Below, piece by piece: positions 29,609 to 41,843 of a DNA stretch of 64,000 nucleotides. Position 1 is the stretch's first letter; every line of letters begins with the position of its first letter. Location of the stretch: assembly GCA_019448385.1 (NCBI GenBank), contig JAGTXO010000047.1, positions 62,001 through 126,000 on the forward strand, in the 5' to 3' direction. This stretch comes from Diacronema lutheri. Lineage: Eukaryota > Haptophyta > Pavlovophyceae > Pavlovales > Pavlovaceae. Position numbers and translations under genes: made by a program. The notes below the pieces were generated by a model. The model saw only the letters and a program-made list of their open reading frames with translations, searched no databases and was not told the origin of the DNA.

Positions 29609-30352
29609 ATGGCGGCGAGTGCGCTGCTGCACGAGGCCGCCGACGCCTCCGCCGCCGCCGCCGCCACCGTCGCCGCCACCTCCGCCGTCGTCGCCGCCGG
29701 CGCGCGCGTGCCATTGCCAGCCGGCCCGCACGGGCGTGCGGGCGGCGGAGGCGGAGGCGGAGGCGGTGGTGGCGGGGGCTTGCTCGCCGACGCGCGCCGC
29801 CACAGCTCGCTGGCGCCTTCTCTGCGCGCGGCGGGCGGCGTGCCGTCGGGCGGCGCGCCGCGCGGCGGCGCGAGCGTCGGCGGCACGGGCGGTGACGCCG
29901 GCAGCGAGGGCGGCGGCGGAGGAGGCGGCGGCGGCGGTGCTGGCGGGGGCGCGGGCGGCTCGAACGCGGCGATCCAGAGCTTGCTCGCCCATATCTCGCA
30001 TCTCGAGGGGCGAATGGGGCGGGTGGGCGCGGCGCAGCACGCGGCGGGCGGGAGCGGCGGCGGTGGCGGTGGCGGCGGCGGCGGCCGCAGCGGCGGCGGC
30101 GGCAGCGGCGGCGGCGGTGGCAGCGCGGGCGGCCCCTTTGGCGGCGGTGGCGGTGGCGGCGGCTCGCCGACGACGTTCCGCGCGCTGCTCGTGCGGCTGA
30201 GCGCTACGGGCGCGGACACGGAGTCGAGCGTCGTCGCGGCGCTCTCCGAGTTGTGCGACCAGCTGTCAATGGCGACGGAGGAGTCCGTTGCGCTCGGCGG
30301 CCTCTGCGTCGCTGATTATGCTCCCGGTGCGGCAGGGGGCAGGGGGGCAGGG

Positions 30353-30440
<88 letters not shown>

Positions 30441-33400
30441 GGGGAGGGCAGGGGCAGGGGGGGCAGGGGGGGGGGGGGGCAGGGGCAGGGGGGCAGGGGG
30501 GCAGGGGGGCAGGGGGGCAGGGGGGCAGGGGGGCAGGGGGGGCGGGGGAAGAGGCCAGGGCAGGGCCAGGGGGAAAGGGACGTGGCAGGGGTGGAAAGCG
30601 GTAGCGCGGCGCGCGCGCGAGAGCCAAGCGGCGGCGGTGCCCTCCGCACATTCGCCCATTGCATTCACCTCACCGCGTCCACCTCCCCCTCCCCCTGCCC
30701 CCCCCCTGCCCCTGCCCCTGCCCTCCCCTCCCCCCCCCCCCCCCCCCCCCCCTCCCCCGCGCGCCTGCGCCTGCTCGCGCAGCCCTCGTCGAGCTGCTGC
30801 GCCGCCCTCAGAACAGCCACCTCCTCATACTCGCCTCTCGAGCGATCTGCCACCTCGTCGAGCTCGTGCCCTCCGCCACGGCCCCCCTCGTCTCCCTCGG
30901 CGCGGCAGCCATGCTGTGCGAACGCCTCCTCTCCTCCGAGTGCGTCGCGCGCGCGGCACGCGCGGCGGTTGCGCCGGCGCCTCCGCCGCGGCGAGCCGCG
31001 CCGCCCGCCCGAGCGGCCCGCCTTCGCCGCAGGCGCGCGCCGCCGCGCGCACCGCGCCGCCGCCTATTGCACCCGCTTCGCCAACCACACATCTGTCTCC
31101 CCCTACCCCCTACCCTACCCCCCCCCCCCCCTCCCTCCTTTGTCCCCTCCCCTGCCCCTCGCCTATGTGTGACATGTTGCGTAACATGTGTGTAACATCA
31201 GGTACATTGACCTTGCGGAGGAGGTGCTGCAGGCGCTGCGCAAGCTCTCCGCCGAGCACGGCGCGGCGGTGCTGCGCGCGGGCGGGATGCTCGCGGCGCT
31301 ACAGGTACGCATCGCCGAGGCGCGATGCGCGGCGCGTGCGCGCGGCTGCCGCTTCCCGCGCCATGCCGTCCTTGCACGGCCGCCAGCAGAGGACCCCCCC
31401 TCCCCCTTCCCCCCTTTCCCCCCTCCCCCGCCCCCCCCCCCCCCCCCCCCCGCCCCCGCCCCGTGGCGGCGTCCTCTCGCGCCCGCGCGCGCACACGTGC
31501 TCGCCATCGCCACACGTCCGCCACACGTCCCCCATTTCCCCCATTTCTCGCACACGTGCTCACCATCGCCACACGTCCGCCACACGTCCCCCATTTCCCC
31601 CATTTCTCGCACACGTGCTCACCATCGCCACACGTCCGCCACACGTCCCCCATTTCCCCCATTTCTCGCACACGTGCTCACCATCGCCACACGTCCGCCA
31701 CACGTCCCCCATTTCCCCCATTTCTCGCACACGTGCTCACCATCGCCACACGTCCGCCACACGTCCCCCATTTCCCCCATTTCTCGCACACGTGCTCACC
31801 ATCGCCTCGCCGCCCACGCGCACCGCCGCCCGCGCCGCCGCGCAGTTTGTCGACTTCTACACGACGGGCGCCCAGCGCGTCGCCGTCTCGACCGCCGCGT
31901 CGTTGTGCGCGGCCGTGACACCCGCCACGATGCACCTCACCGCGGACGCCACGCCGACGCTCTGCCGCTTGACCGCCTCGGCGGACGGCAAGGTGCTGCG
32001 CGCGCGTGTGTGTGTTCGCCTTGCCGCCCCTTTGCTCCCCTGCCCGCTCCCTGCCCGCTCTCCTGCCCGTTCCCTGCCCGCGCACTCTACCGCCGCGCGC
32101 GCCCGGTCGCTGCCCCACCCCCCCCCCCCCCCCCCTCTTTTCCCCACCCCTTGCCCTATACCCCCCCCCCCTTCCCCTTCCTCCTCTCCTCACCGCGCGT
32201 GTCGCCTGCCCGGCGTCGGCGCGCGGCGGCAGGTGCTCGAGCACGCCGTCGCGGGCTGCGCGCGCCTCGTCGCCCTCTTCTCGTCCACCGCGCGCGCCGG
32301 CGCGGCCGCCGGCGCGTCGGCGGAGGCGCGCGCGGCCGCGGCGGACGCGCACGCACAGCTTGGCAATCTCGCCGTGCACGGTCTCCTGTCCAACCTTGTC
32401 CGGCTGCTCGGCGCGCGCGCTCCGCCGCACTCGGCGGCGGCGGCTGCCGTGCGCAACGCGTCCTTGCCCTTCATCTCCGACGCCACGTGCGCCGCGCGCA
32501 GCGCGCCGCGCGCCGCGCGCCGCGCGCCACGCGCCACGCGCCACGCGCCACGCGCCGCGCGCCATCCGTTGGGGTTGGCAAGAGGCCGCACGCCCGCCTA
32601 GCGTGCACGAGCACGAGCGCACGCCCGTCGACTCACGCGCGCAGCCCACGACGGCGCGCCCGTCGACTGAACGCGCCGCGCTCCTGCGCCCCCGCGTGCA
32701 CGCACCTCCGCACACGCTGCGCGCCACCCGCTCTGCCGCCCGTCGACTCACGCGCCGCGCAGGTACGCGCGCGTCGTCGGCGCGATCGGCGCGGCGGTGC
32801 ACGCGAGCGCGGCGCTGAGCGTCGAGGCGCACGAGCTCGGCATCGCCGCCATCGTGCGGCAGGTGCTCCTCCCCGTCGCGCCCACGGCGGCGGCGGCGCT
32901 GCCCGCGCCAGCGGCCGAGCCAACGGCGGCGGCCGACAGCATCGCCTCGCCGTCGTCCCTCACGTCGGAGCAGCTCGCGCTGCTGCTCGACCTCGCCGAC
33001 CACCTGCTGCCGCCCGTGCCGCTGCCGCTCCCGCCGCCGCCATCGCCGTCGACGCCGTCGGCGCCGCCGCCGCCGCCGCCGCCGGCCGGCGCGCGCGGCT
33101 CGGCCGCGCCGCCGCCGCCGCCGCCTGCCGCGCCCGCCCCGCCGGCGGCGCGCGCGCGCGCGCGTGGCGCGCGCAAGGGCACGGGCGCGACGACGCGCGG
33201 CGTGGGCGCTGCCGACGCCACGGGCGCCGCGGACGTGGCATTGGCGGCGGCTGCAGCCGCGGCCGCGGCGGAGGACACGGCGGCACTCGCCGCGGCGTGC
33301 GCGGCGGCGGACGCGACGGATAGCGCGGGCGCGCACGGCGCGCCGAGCGCCGCCGCGCTGCTCATGTACGCGCAGCAGCTGCTGCCTCTCCTCCTCGCCA

Positions 33401-36400
33401 TACACGACGCGGTGCCGCAGCCGGGCGTGCGCGCGCGCTGCGTCTCGGCGTGCCACGCGCTCGTCGTGCTGCTGCCCGCCGCCGAGCTCGCGCCGATTTT
33501 GAAAGGCGCGAACGTGAGCCTCTTCGTCTCGCGGCGGCTCGCGGGCGCGGCCGCGGCCGTCGGCGCGGCGGCGTCGGCGGCGTCGGCGCGCACGCGCGCG
33601 AGCGCGGCGGCAGCGGCGGCGGCGGCGGCGGCGGCGGCGGCCGGCGCGCCGCCCGTGATGCGCGCGCCCTATTTCTCGCTCGCGCTCGGCGCGGGCGACC
33701 TGGGCGTTGGCGGCGGCCGCGCGCGCGGCGGCGGCTGCGGCGAGCAGGTCGAGCCGCGCGCGGGTGCGGCGATGCTTGCGCTGTGCGTCGCGCAGGGCCT
33801 GCTGCAGAAGCTGCCCGGCACCTTTGCGCACGCCTTTCTGCGCGAGGGCGTCGCGTGCCAGCTGCAGGCCCTCGCGACGGCTGCGGCCGACGCGGCGGCC
33901 GCGGCGGCCGGCGAGGCCGCGGCCGTGGCCGTGGCCTCCGCGCCGGCGGCTGGGAAGGCGGGTGCGGCCGGTGCGGGCGCCGGCTCGGCCGCCACGGCCG
34001 CGCCTGCGGTGTCCGGCGCGGCGCGACGCGCGGAGGAGGCGGCGGCGCTCGCGGCGCGCGCGAGCGGCGTGTGGCTCCTGTACGGTCGCTGCCACCGCGA
34101 GCACGTGGCGCGCGGCGCGGACGCTGGCGCGCGGGACGGCGCGCGAGTGCCGCGCGCGCGCGGCGCGCGCGCGCTCGCCGAGCGCGACGACGGCGTGGCG
34201 GACGGGGCGGTCGAGCTGGTGCAGGGCGCGCGCCTGCGCGAGCTGCGCAGGCTCGCCGCGCTGCTCGACGGCGCCGCATCGCCGCAGGCGGCCGCCGCGG
34301 CGGCCGGCGGCGTGTCGGCCGCGGCGGACGCGTCGGCGGCCGAGGCGGCGGCGGGCGTGGCCGTTGAGCACCTCGCGTCCCTGCTGCTCGACGCGTGCGG
34401 CGTGACGACGTACGAGCTGGCCGAGTCGGGCATCCTTGGCGCGCTCGTCCGCTACCTCGCGCCGCCCGTCGGCGTGCCTCGAGCGTCGCGTGCGCCGGCC
34501 GCGCCCGCCGCGCGGCCGCGCTGTGCGCCGTCCGCCGGCGGCGGCGCGGCAGCCGCCGCGCCGTTGGCGGCCGACGCGCGCGAGCGCGATGCGGCGGTAC
34601 GGCGGGCGCGCTGCGCCGCGTTCGCCGCCGCGTTCGGCCGGCGCGTGCCCGACGCGAGCCGCAGCAGCGGCGGCGCAGCCGACGGCGCCGGCTCGAGCGC
34701 GCCCGGCGGCGGTGGCGCGCGCGCGGCTGGCGGCAGTTGCGTCGCGTGGGTCACGGCAGCATGGGCGCTCGCTGCGCGCGCGCAATCGGCGCTGAGCGCG
34801 AGCGAGCGGCTTCCGACGGAGGCGGGCGCCGAGTGGGCGCCTGCCGTCGCCGCCGAGCACGCGCCCGCCGGCGCATCCGCCGGCGGCGGCGGCGGTGTCG
34901 ATGGTACGCTTGGCGGCGAGCCGGGCCTGCTGGACGTGGTGGGCGGCTTTGGCGGCGGCGGCTTTGGGTACGGCGGTGGTGGCGCCGGCGCGCGCGCCGA
35001 CCCATCGATCACGTCGCTCCGACTGTTCACGCAGCCGCTCAAGTTGCGGCTGAGCGCCGCGACGCCGCTCGAGCACGGCGCGGCCGGCAGCGGCGCACCG
35101 CCGCCGTCCGCGCCGCCATCGTCCGTGCCTGCGCCGCCATCGATCTCCCAGCATGGCGCCTCGGTTCATGTGTTGATCGAGCCGCTCGCCACCGTCTCGG
35201 CCATCGCCGCCTTCATCAGCCGCAACCTGCCGTCGCCGCCGCGCGCGCACGCCGCGGGCGCGTGCGACGGCGGAACGGCCGCCGGAGCCGGCGCGAACAG
35301 GCGCGCGCCAGCGTCGACGGGCGGCCCGTCGGCGGCCGGTCCGTCCGCGCCGTCGCGCCATGGCGACGCGCGCGCGCCCGGCGCACACGGCGCGCGCTCG
35401 CGCTCGCCGCCGCCGCCGCTGTTGCGCGCGGGCTTCCACGCGCGCAGCCGTCGGGGCGCGGTCGGAGCCGCCGGCGCACCCGGCGCGGCCATGCCGCCGT
35501 CCCCGCCGCGCACGCGCGCGCGCGCGGGCAAGCGGCCGCGCTCGCCGCTGCTCGCTGGCGGCGGTGGCGCGGCCGCGCCGGCGGGTGGCTCGCGCGGGGC
35601 GGCGGCTGGCGACGCGATCGCCGCGGCCATCGCCGAGGCGGCGGCCGAGATGTCGGCGCCGCGCTCGCGGGTGCGGGCGAGTGGCGCGGGCGGCGCCGGC
35701 GCGGGCGGCGCGGCCGCCGGCGGCCGGCGCGGACGCGGCGGCGGCTCGCGAGTGGCGACGGCGCCCGACTTTGAGGCGGAGGCGGAGGCGGAGGCGGAGG
35801 CAGAGGCGGAGGCGATGTTGCACGCGGCGATGGCTGCGGACGAGGCGCGCTTGTTCGGGATGGACGCCGGCGCGCACGGCGGCGACGGCGCCGCGTCGTC
35901 CGACGACGCCGACGACGACGGCGGCGACGACGGCGACGGCGGGGACGACGACGACGACGAGTCGGACGACGACGACGACGAGGATGACGACGACGACGAC
36001 GACGACGATGACGACGACGGTGAGGGTGGCATCGACCTGTCGCTCCTCCCCCTCGGTCTCGGCCTAGGCTCGCGCCGCCTTGGCCTTGGGCTCGGCGGCC
36101 TCGGCGATGGCGGCACGCTGCTCATCGCAGGCGCTGACTCCACCGCCGTCGCCGCCGGCAGCGGCGCTCGAGCGCGCGGCGCGCTCGACGGCGGGCGCGC
36201 GCGTACCGGCGGCGCCACCGCTTCGGACGGGGTGCACGACGTGTTCGTGCACGCGCCGGCGACGGCCGACGGTTCGCCGGGCGGCGATGGCGTCGCGCGC
36301 GGTGGCGCTGACGCGCCGTTCGGTGGCGGCGCAGATGCGGCGGCGGTGGCGGCGGCGGCGGCGGCGGCGCGCGTGGGCAGTACGGCGGCGCGCGGGCGCG

Positions 36401-38019
36401 CGAGCGCGCCGAGCGTGGCGCCCATCGGCGTGGCACCCGGCGTTGTCGCCGCCGCCGCCGGCGGCGGCGGTACGAGCGGCAGCGGCAGCGGCAGCGGCGG
36501 CGGCACGGCGGGCGCGGCGCGCGGCAGCACGGCGGCCGAGCGCGGCTCGGAGCTGGCCCTCCGCTTAAACGGCCGCCTGATCCCGCCGGAGATGACCGTC
36601 TTCCAGGCGATCTGCCTGCACGGTCGGGCGGACATGCGCGCCCTCCTCTTTGGAAGCGGCCTGCCGCCCGCGCTCGCCAGCGGCACGCTCGCCGCTTCCG
36701 CAGCGCCCGCGCCCGCGACGGGCGCCGAGCGCGCGCGCGCCTACAGCCGGTTCTGGCAGACGCCGCACGCGGTCTCGTACGAGTTGAAGGCTGCGCAGCC
36801 CGCCGCGCCCGCCGCGCCCGCCGCGCCCGCCGCGCCCGCCGCGCCCGCCGCGCCCGCCGCGCCGGCCGCGCCGGCGGCGATGGCCGCGCCGGCGGCGATG
36901 GGTGCAACCGGTGCGCCGCCGCGGCGGAGCGGGCGCGGCAGCGCGCGCAGCTGCGGCGCCGATCGCGGCGGCGCGGGCGGCGGTGGCGGCGCGGGTCGCG
37001 CGTCGACCGCCGCGCCAGCAACGGCGGCGCCGACGCCGACGACGACGGCCCACTCGACGCGCGGCACGGACGACTCGGGGCGCGCGGGCGCGGGCACGGG
37101 CAGCGGCGGCGGCGGCGACGACGACGACGACGCGCACGGCGGCGCGCGCGACGAGCTCGGCGCGGCGCTCAGCGAGGTGCGCCGCCTTGGCGGGCTGCCA
37201 GCCGCCGCGCAGGACGCCCTGCAGCTGCTCATCCTGCTGCGAGCGATGGAGGCCGAGTCGGTCCGCACCGCCGCGCTCGGCGGGCTCGGCATCGACGGCG
37301 CCGCCGCCGCGCGCAGCGGCGGCGGCTGCGCGGGCGGCGGCGTCGAGCTCGCGGCCGGCGGCGCGCCGCCCGGCGCGCCGCTGCCCGCACCGCCCGCCAG
37401 CGCGCACGCAGGCGTCGCCGCCGGCGCGACCGGCGCGGACGTCGGCGGCGGGCTCGTGAGCACGAGCGGCGCGCCCTGCGTTGGCTGGGTGGCGGGGCAG
37501 TGGGCGCCGGGGGGCGCGTGGCGATCGCCTCAGCTGAGCGCCAAGCTCTCGCGCGCGCTGCTCGACGCGATCGCCCTCTGCGCGGGCGCGCTGCCCGCGT
37601 GGGTGACCACGCTGCCGCGTCGCGCGCCCTTCCTTTTCAATTTTGAGCACCGTCGGCACTTCCTCCGCTGCACGGCGCTCGGGCCGGCGCGCGCGCTGCA
37701 GCGCGTGCATGCGGTGCTCAGTGCCGACGCGGGTGGCGGCGGCAGCGGCGGTGGCGGCGGCGGCGGAGGCGACGGCGGCGGCGATGGCGGCGGGCGGGGC
37801 GCCGGCTCGATCTTTGCCGGCCTCAGCGCGACTGACGTGTCCAAGCTGGCAAGGCTCACGCGAGAGAAGGTGTGTGCCGCGCTGTCTCTCGCCTCGCCGC
37901 CGGGCTCGCCCGCTCACCTCGCGCGGCCGATTTCTCGCGCGGCGCGCGGCGGAGCGCGCGCTGAGTTCCTTGCGCTGGGCCGCCACGTCGCGACCGCCTG
38001 GCCGCCACCGCCGCCGCCC

Positions 38020-38051
<32 letters not shown>

Positions 38052-40798
38052 TTTTCCCCCCCTCGCCCGCCCGCCCGCCCGCCCGCCCGCCCGCCCGCCC
38101 GCCCACGTCGCCCGCCCGCCCGCCCCGCCCCGCCCGCCCGCCGCGCCCCGCCCGCCCGCCCGCAGGTGCGCATCCGGCGCGACCAGCTGCTACCGTCGGC
38201 CGCGTCCCTCCTCCGGACGTACGCGCCCTCTCGTGCGCTCCTCGAGGTCGAGTACGCCAACGAGGCGGGCTCCGGGCTGGGGCCGACGCTCGAGTTTTAC
38301 ACGCTCGTCTCTGCCGAGCTGCGCGCCGCGCCGATCTGGCGGTGCAGCGGCGCCGCCGCGGCGGGCGCGGCGGCGGCTGAGCGCGCGCTCAAAGCGCGGC
38401 GGGCGGGTGGAGGCGACGGCGGCGGGGGCGGTGGGGGCGACGGCGGCGGGGGCGATGGGGGCGACGGCGGCGGGGGCGATGGGGGCGACGGCGGGGGCGG
38501 AGACGACGGCGGCGGCGGTGCTGGCGGTGATACGATGGCGGGGGGCACCGCTGCGCCGCCGGCGCTGCCCGCTGGGCCCCTCATCCTCTTCCCGCGCCCG
38601 CTACCACCGCCGTCCACCGCGCCGCGCAGCCCGACTGCGCTCGGCGCGCCGGCGCGCGCCTCGGCCGGCGGCGCGAACGCAGCGTCGCGCCTTGAGACCG
38701 CGTGCGCGCTCTTTGTGACGCTTGGCCGTTTCGTCGCCAAAGCGCTGCTTGACGACCGGCTTGTCGATCTGCCCTTCTCGCATGCTTTCTTCCGCGTCGC
38801 GCTCTGCCGCACAGACGTCGGTGCGGCGCGCGCGCGGCGCGCGGCCGGCGCGCTGCGCTGCTGCTGCTGCTGCTGATGCTGCTGATGCTGCTGCTGCTGA
38901 TGCTGATGCTGCTGCTGCTGCGCGCGTCGGAGCGGCGAGGCCTGCAGAGCACCGCCCTCCCCCCTTCCCTTGACCATTTCCCTTCGCCTCCCAACCAACC
39001 CCCCCCCCCCCCCCGCCCGCCTCCTTCCCTCCCTCCCTCTCCCACGCGGCGCGCTCGCGCAGGGCTGCGCGATGTCGCCGAGCTCGACCCGCCCCTCGCG
39101 CGCGCGCTCGCGCGGCTCGGCGTCCTGGCCGCGCGCGCGCAGTTGCTCCTCGCCGCCGGCGCGTCGGCCGCGGACGTGGAGGCGGCCGTGACGCTCGACG
39201 GGGTCGCCGTGTCGGAGCTGTGCCTCGATTTCACGCTGCCAGGCGATGCGGCCGTGCCGCTGTGCGAGGGCGGTGAGGACAAGGTGCGCCCGCTCCGCCC
39301 GCTCCGCCCGCTCCGCCCGCTCCGCCCGCTCCGCCCGCTCCGCCCGCTCCGCCCGCTCCGCCCGCTCCGCCCGCTCCGCCCGCTCCGCCCGCTCCGCCCG
39401 CTCCGCCCGCTCCGCCCGCTCCGCCCGCTCCGCCCGCCCCGCCCGCCCCGCCCGCCCCGCCCGCCCCGCCCGCCCCGCCCGCCCCGCCCGCCCCGCCCGC
39501 CCCGCCCGCCCCGCCCGCCCCGCCCGCCCCGCCCGCCCCGCCCGCCCCGCCCGCTGTGTGCGTGTGCACGTGGGCGGCGTTGTGGGCTCGGGCGCGGTGT
39601 GCAGTGGGTGGTGGGCACGCGGCGGCGGTGCAGGCGGGGCGAGGCGGCGCTGGAGGTGGGCTCGGCTGCGTGCGCTGGATGAAAGGGCGGCTGGCTGGCT
39701 GGGCGCGTGAGTGAGCGCGTGGACGGGGGCGGGAAAGGAGCAAGGGGGGGAGGGGCCGGGGGGGGGGGGGGGGGGGAGGGGGCGGCTGGTCATGAGGGTG
39801 GGGTGGGCGGGCGGGCGGGCGGGTGCGCGGGGCGGAGATGAGACCAGCGCAACTCAATCGCTACGAGCCTGCCGAGCGGCTGTGTCGGCTGCGTGCGGAG
39901 GATGCATCGGGGTCTGAGCCCAAGCTCGAACGGGGTGGGATGGGATGCGACGGGATATGGTGGTATAGGATGGGATGGGATGGGATGGGGTGAAATGGAG
40001 TGAAATCGGGAGGGATGGGATGGGGTGTGGGATGGGATGGGATATTGTGGGATGGGAGAAATAGGATGGGATGGGATGGGCAGGGTGGGGCGGGGTAAGG
40101 TGGGATGATAGGATGGGATGGAGTGGGGTGGGATGGGATGGGGTGGAGTGGGGTTTGGATGGTGTAGGGTGGGATGGGATGGAGGTTTGGAGCGGATCGG
40201 ATGCGTCCGGATGTGCAGCAAAGCGCCAGCTGCGCGCCTTGCGCTTCGCCCTCGCCTCGCGCCATTCCGCGAGCACCCTTTGCCGTCCTCCATACTCCCA
40301 CCCCCCCCCCCCTTCCCCCAGGTCCCCGCCACACTCACAAGCACACACCCTCTCACCCTTCCCCCCCCCCCCCCCCCCCCACCCACCCATCCGCTGCTGC
40401 CCCTCCTGCGGCACCCGCGTGCGCCTCAGGGCGTCACCGCGTGTAACCTGCACGAGTACGTGACGCTCGTCGTGCGCACGCTGCTGCTCACGGCGGTGCA
40501 GCCGCAGTTCGACGCGTTCCGCGCGGGCTTTGAGGAGGTGCGGCGTTGGGCGGGGGTCGCGCTGCGCCGCCCCCCCCCCCCCTCCCCCCCCCCCCCCCCT
40601 CCCATGCCCCCCCTCCCCCCCCCCATTCCCCCCACACACACCCAACCCTCCTCGCGCCCCTCTCCCATCTGCGCGCCGCGAACACCCCTCCCCCTCCCCC
40701 TCCCCTTCCCCCTCCCCCTCCCCCTCCCCCTCCCCCTCCCCCTCCCCCTCCCCCTCCCCCTCCCCCTCCCCCTCCCCCTCCCCCTCCCCCTCCCCCTC

Positions 40799-40830
<32 letters not shown>

Positions 40831-41586
40831 GGTCTTCCCGCTCCGCCATCTCGCCGCCTTCAGTGAGGCGGAGCTCGACGTGCTGCTCAACGGGCAGCAG
40901 GTGCGCGCTGCCGCCGCCTGCCCTTCCCCTTTCCGGGGAGGGAGGAGGGGGTAGGGGGGGGGGGGGGGAGGGGGGCGGGTGGGGGGGGGGGGGGGGGGGG
41001 CTCGCTCTCACGCGCTCCTCCGCGCGTGCCTGCCCTGCTTCACTCGCCATTAATCCCCTCCCCTCCCCCCCCTCCCCTCCCTCCCCTTTCCTCCTCTCCC
41101 CCTCCCCCTCCCCTTCCCTCCCCTCCCCTCCCCACCCCTCCCCCCCCCTCCCCTTCCCCCCCCCCCCCCCTTCCCCCCTCCCCCTTCCCCCACGTATGGC
41201 GCCCGCCCCTGTGCGCGCAGGAGCGGTGGGAGCGCGCGTGCGTCGTCGAGGCGCTGCGTTACGACCACGGCTACTCGCGCGAGTCACGCGCCGTCCGCTT
41301 TTTAATCGAGGTGCTGTGCGAGCTCTCGGCGGCGGAGCAGTCGAGCTTCGTGCGCTTCGTCACGGGCTCGCCGCGCCTTCCGATTGGCGGGCTCGCGCGC
41401 CTCAGCCCGCCGTTAACGATTGTGCAGAAACGGCCCGAGGGCGGCGGCTCGGCGGACGCGTACCTCCCGTCGGTGATGACGTGCGCCAACTACCTCAAGC
41501 TGCCCGACTACTCGACCAAGGCGGTGATGCGCCAGCGGCTGCTCGTCGCGTGCGAGGAGGGGCAGGGCTCCTTCCTCCTCTCGTGA
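29609..41586 (+). CDS. UPL3: HECT E3 ubiquitin ligase, UPL3/TRIP12 (K-HECT) type
   Basis: Eleven exons (29609-30326, 30783-30939, 31202-31304, 31846-31992, 32233-32486, 32763-37869, 38166-38820, 39063-39283, 40430-40537, 40832-40900, 41221-41586) sum to a clean frame of 2634 aa; plant UPL3 is about 1900. After a Gly-rich start, armadillo-type repeats match UPL3 (TEESVALGGLCVADYAP|ALVELLRR; YIDLAEEVLQALRKLSAEHG; FVDFYTTGAQRVAVSTAA; VLEHAVAGCARL). An acidic run lies at about 1500-1550, then the family motif RLIPPEMTVFQAI near 1725. LSRALLDAIALCAGALPAWV near 2055 precedes the HECT domain. The HECT domain runs from about 2163 to the end (EVEYANEAGSGLGPTLEFYT; FVTGSPRLPIGGLARLSPPL). The catalytic cysteine is in LPSVMTCANYLKLPDYS, residue about 2601, 34 residues from the C-terminus. 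It transfers ubiquitin to substrates, probably in the nucleus or cytosol. The ATG at 29609 has a good context (AAGATGG). Confidence 0.92.
30356..30437. repeat. 82-nt uninterrupted poly-G tract (HECT intron 1)
   Basis: 82 consecutive G on the sense strand, followed by GGGGCA-type repeats to about 30545. A C-rich tract lies just before the acceptor at 30782. Length is probably unstable and may be misassembled. Confidence 0.85.
31492..31786. repeat. 59-bp tandem repeat, 5 copies (HECT intron 3)
   Basis: The unit starts CACACGTGCTCACCATCGCC and ends CCCCCATTTCTCG. Five copies are in exact 59-bp register, followed by a partial sixth to about 31805. Only the first copy differs visibly. Private to this intron. 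Confidence 0.95.
38867..38920. repeat. CTG/CTGATG trinucleotide repeat (HECT intron 7)
   Basis: A run of CTG triplets interspersed with ATG triplets, in the intron at 38821-39062. In frame it would encode poly-Leu/Met, but it lies outside the HECT-conserved sequence on both sides. Confidence 0.8.
39292..39552. repeat. 9-bp tandem repeat in two homogeneous blocks (HECT intron 8)
   Basis: Sixteen copies of GCTCCGCCC (39292-39435) are followed directly by thirteen copies of GCCCCGCCC (39436-39552). The blocks differ by one T-to-C change. The repeat starts eight bases after the donor of a 1146-bp intron. Confidence 0.95.
39930..40195. repeat. GGGATGGGAT-type degenerate repeat (HECT intron 8)
   Basis: A G-rich, A/T-punctuated degenerate pentamer array (GGGAT, GGGTG, GGAGT variants) on the sense strand of the HECT ligase intron. 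Potential G-quadruplex former. No coding potential. Confidence 0.8.
40681..40827. repeat. (CCCCCT)n and (CA)n microsatellites (HECT intron 9)
   Basis: A run of CCCCCT hexamers (to about 40798) is followed by a perfect CA dinucleotide run that ends four bases before the acceptor at 40831. The two runs replace the usual T-rich polypyrimidine tract. Confidence 0.9.
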
Positions 41587-41843
41587 GCGCGCGCGCGCGC
41601 CCCCGGCGGGTACGGACGTCGCGGGCCCCGGGCGAGCGCGCCCGCCCGTGGGCGCGGCCATCGGCTCGCCTGCGGAGCAGCGCGTGCGTGGGGACAGTGG
41701 TTGCAACCGCACGTGTGACGTGGTGTCGATGCGTGCAGTGTGGGCACTGGATGAGTGTGCGTCAGTGTGAAGTGAACAGAAAACTGCGAGTTCTCGACGC
41801 AAGTCCCCCGAGTCAAAATCCTCGCCAGGTGTAACGGCGGTCG

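Noticed and set aside
31678-35877. 1399-codon minus-strand open frame opposite the HECT ligase
   Set aside because: It covers introns and exons alike, is Arg/Ala-rich and has no family motifs. The plus strand has ordered UPL3 homology.
38581-39618. Collagen-like or Arg-Pro repeat proteins around the 9-bp repeat
   Set aside because: The frames come from the intronic GCTCCGCCC array between HECT-conserved exons.
41587-41843. Small gene in the gap after the HECT ligase
   Set aside because: Short open frames here show no conserved sequence. The gap is 257 bp between two convergent stop codons and is probably 3' UTR.
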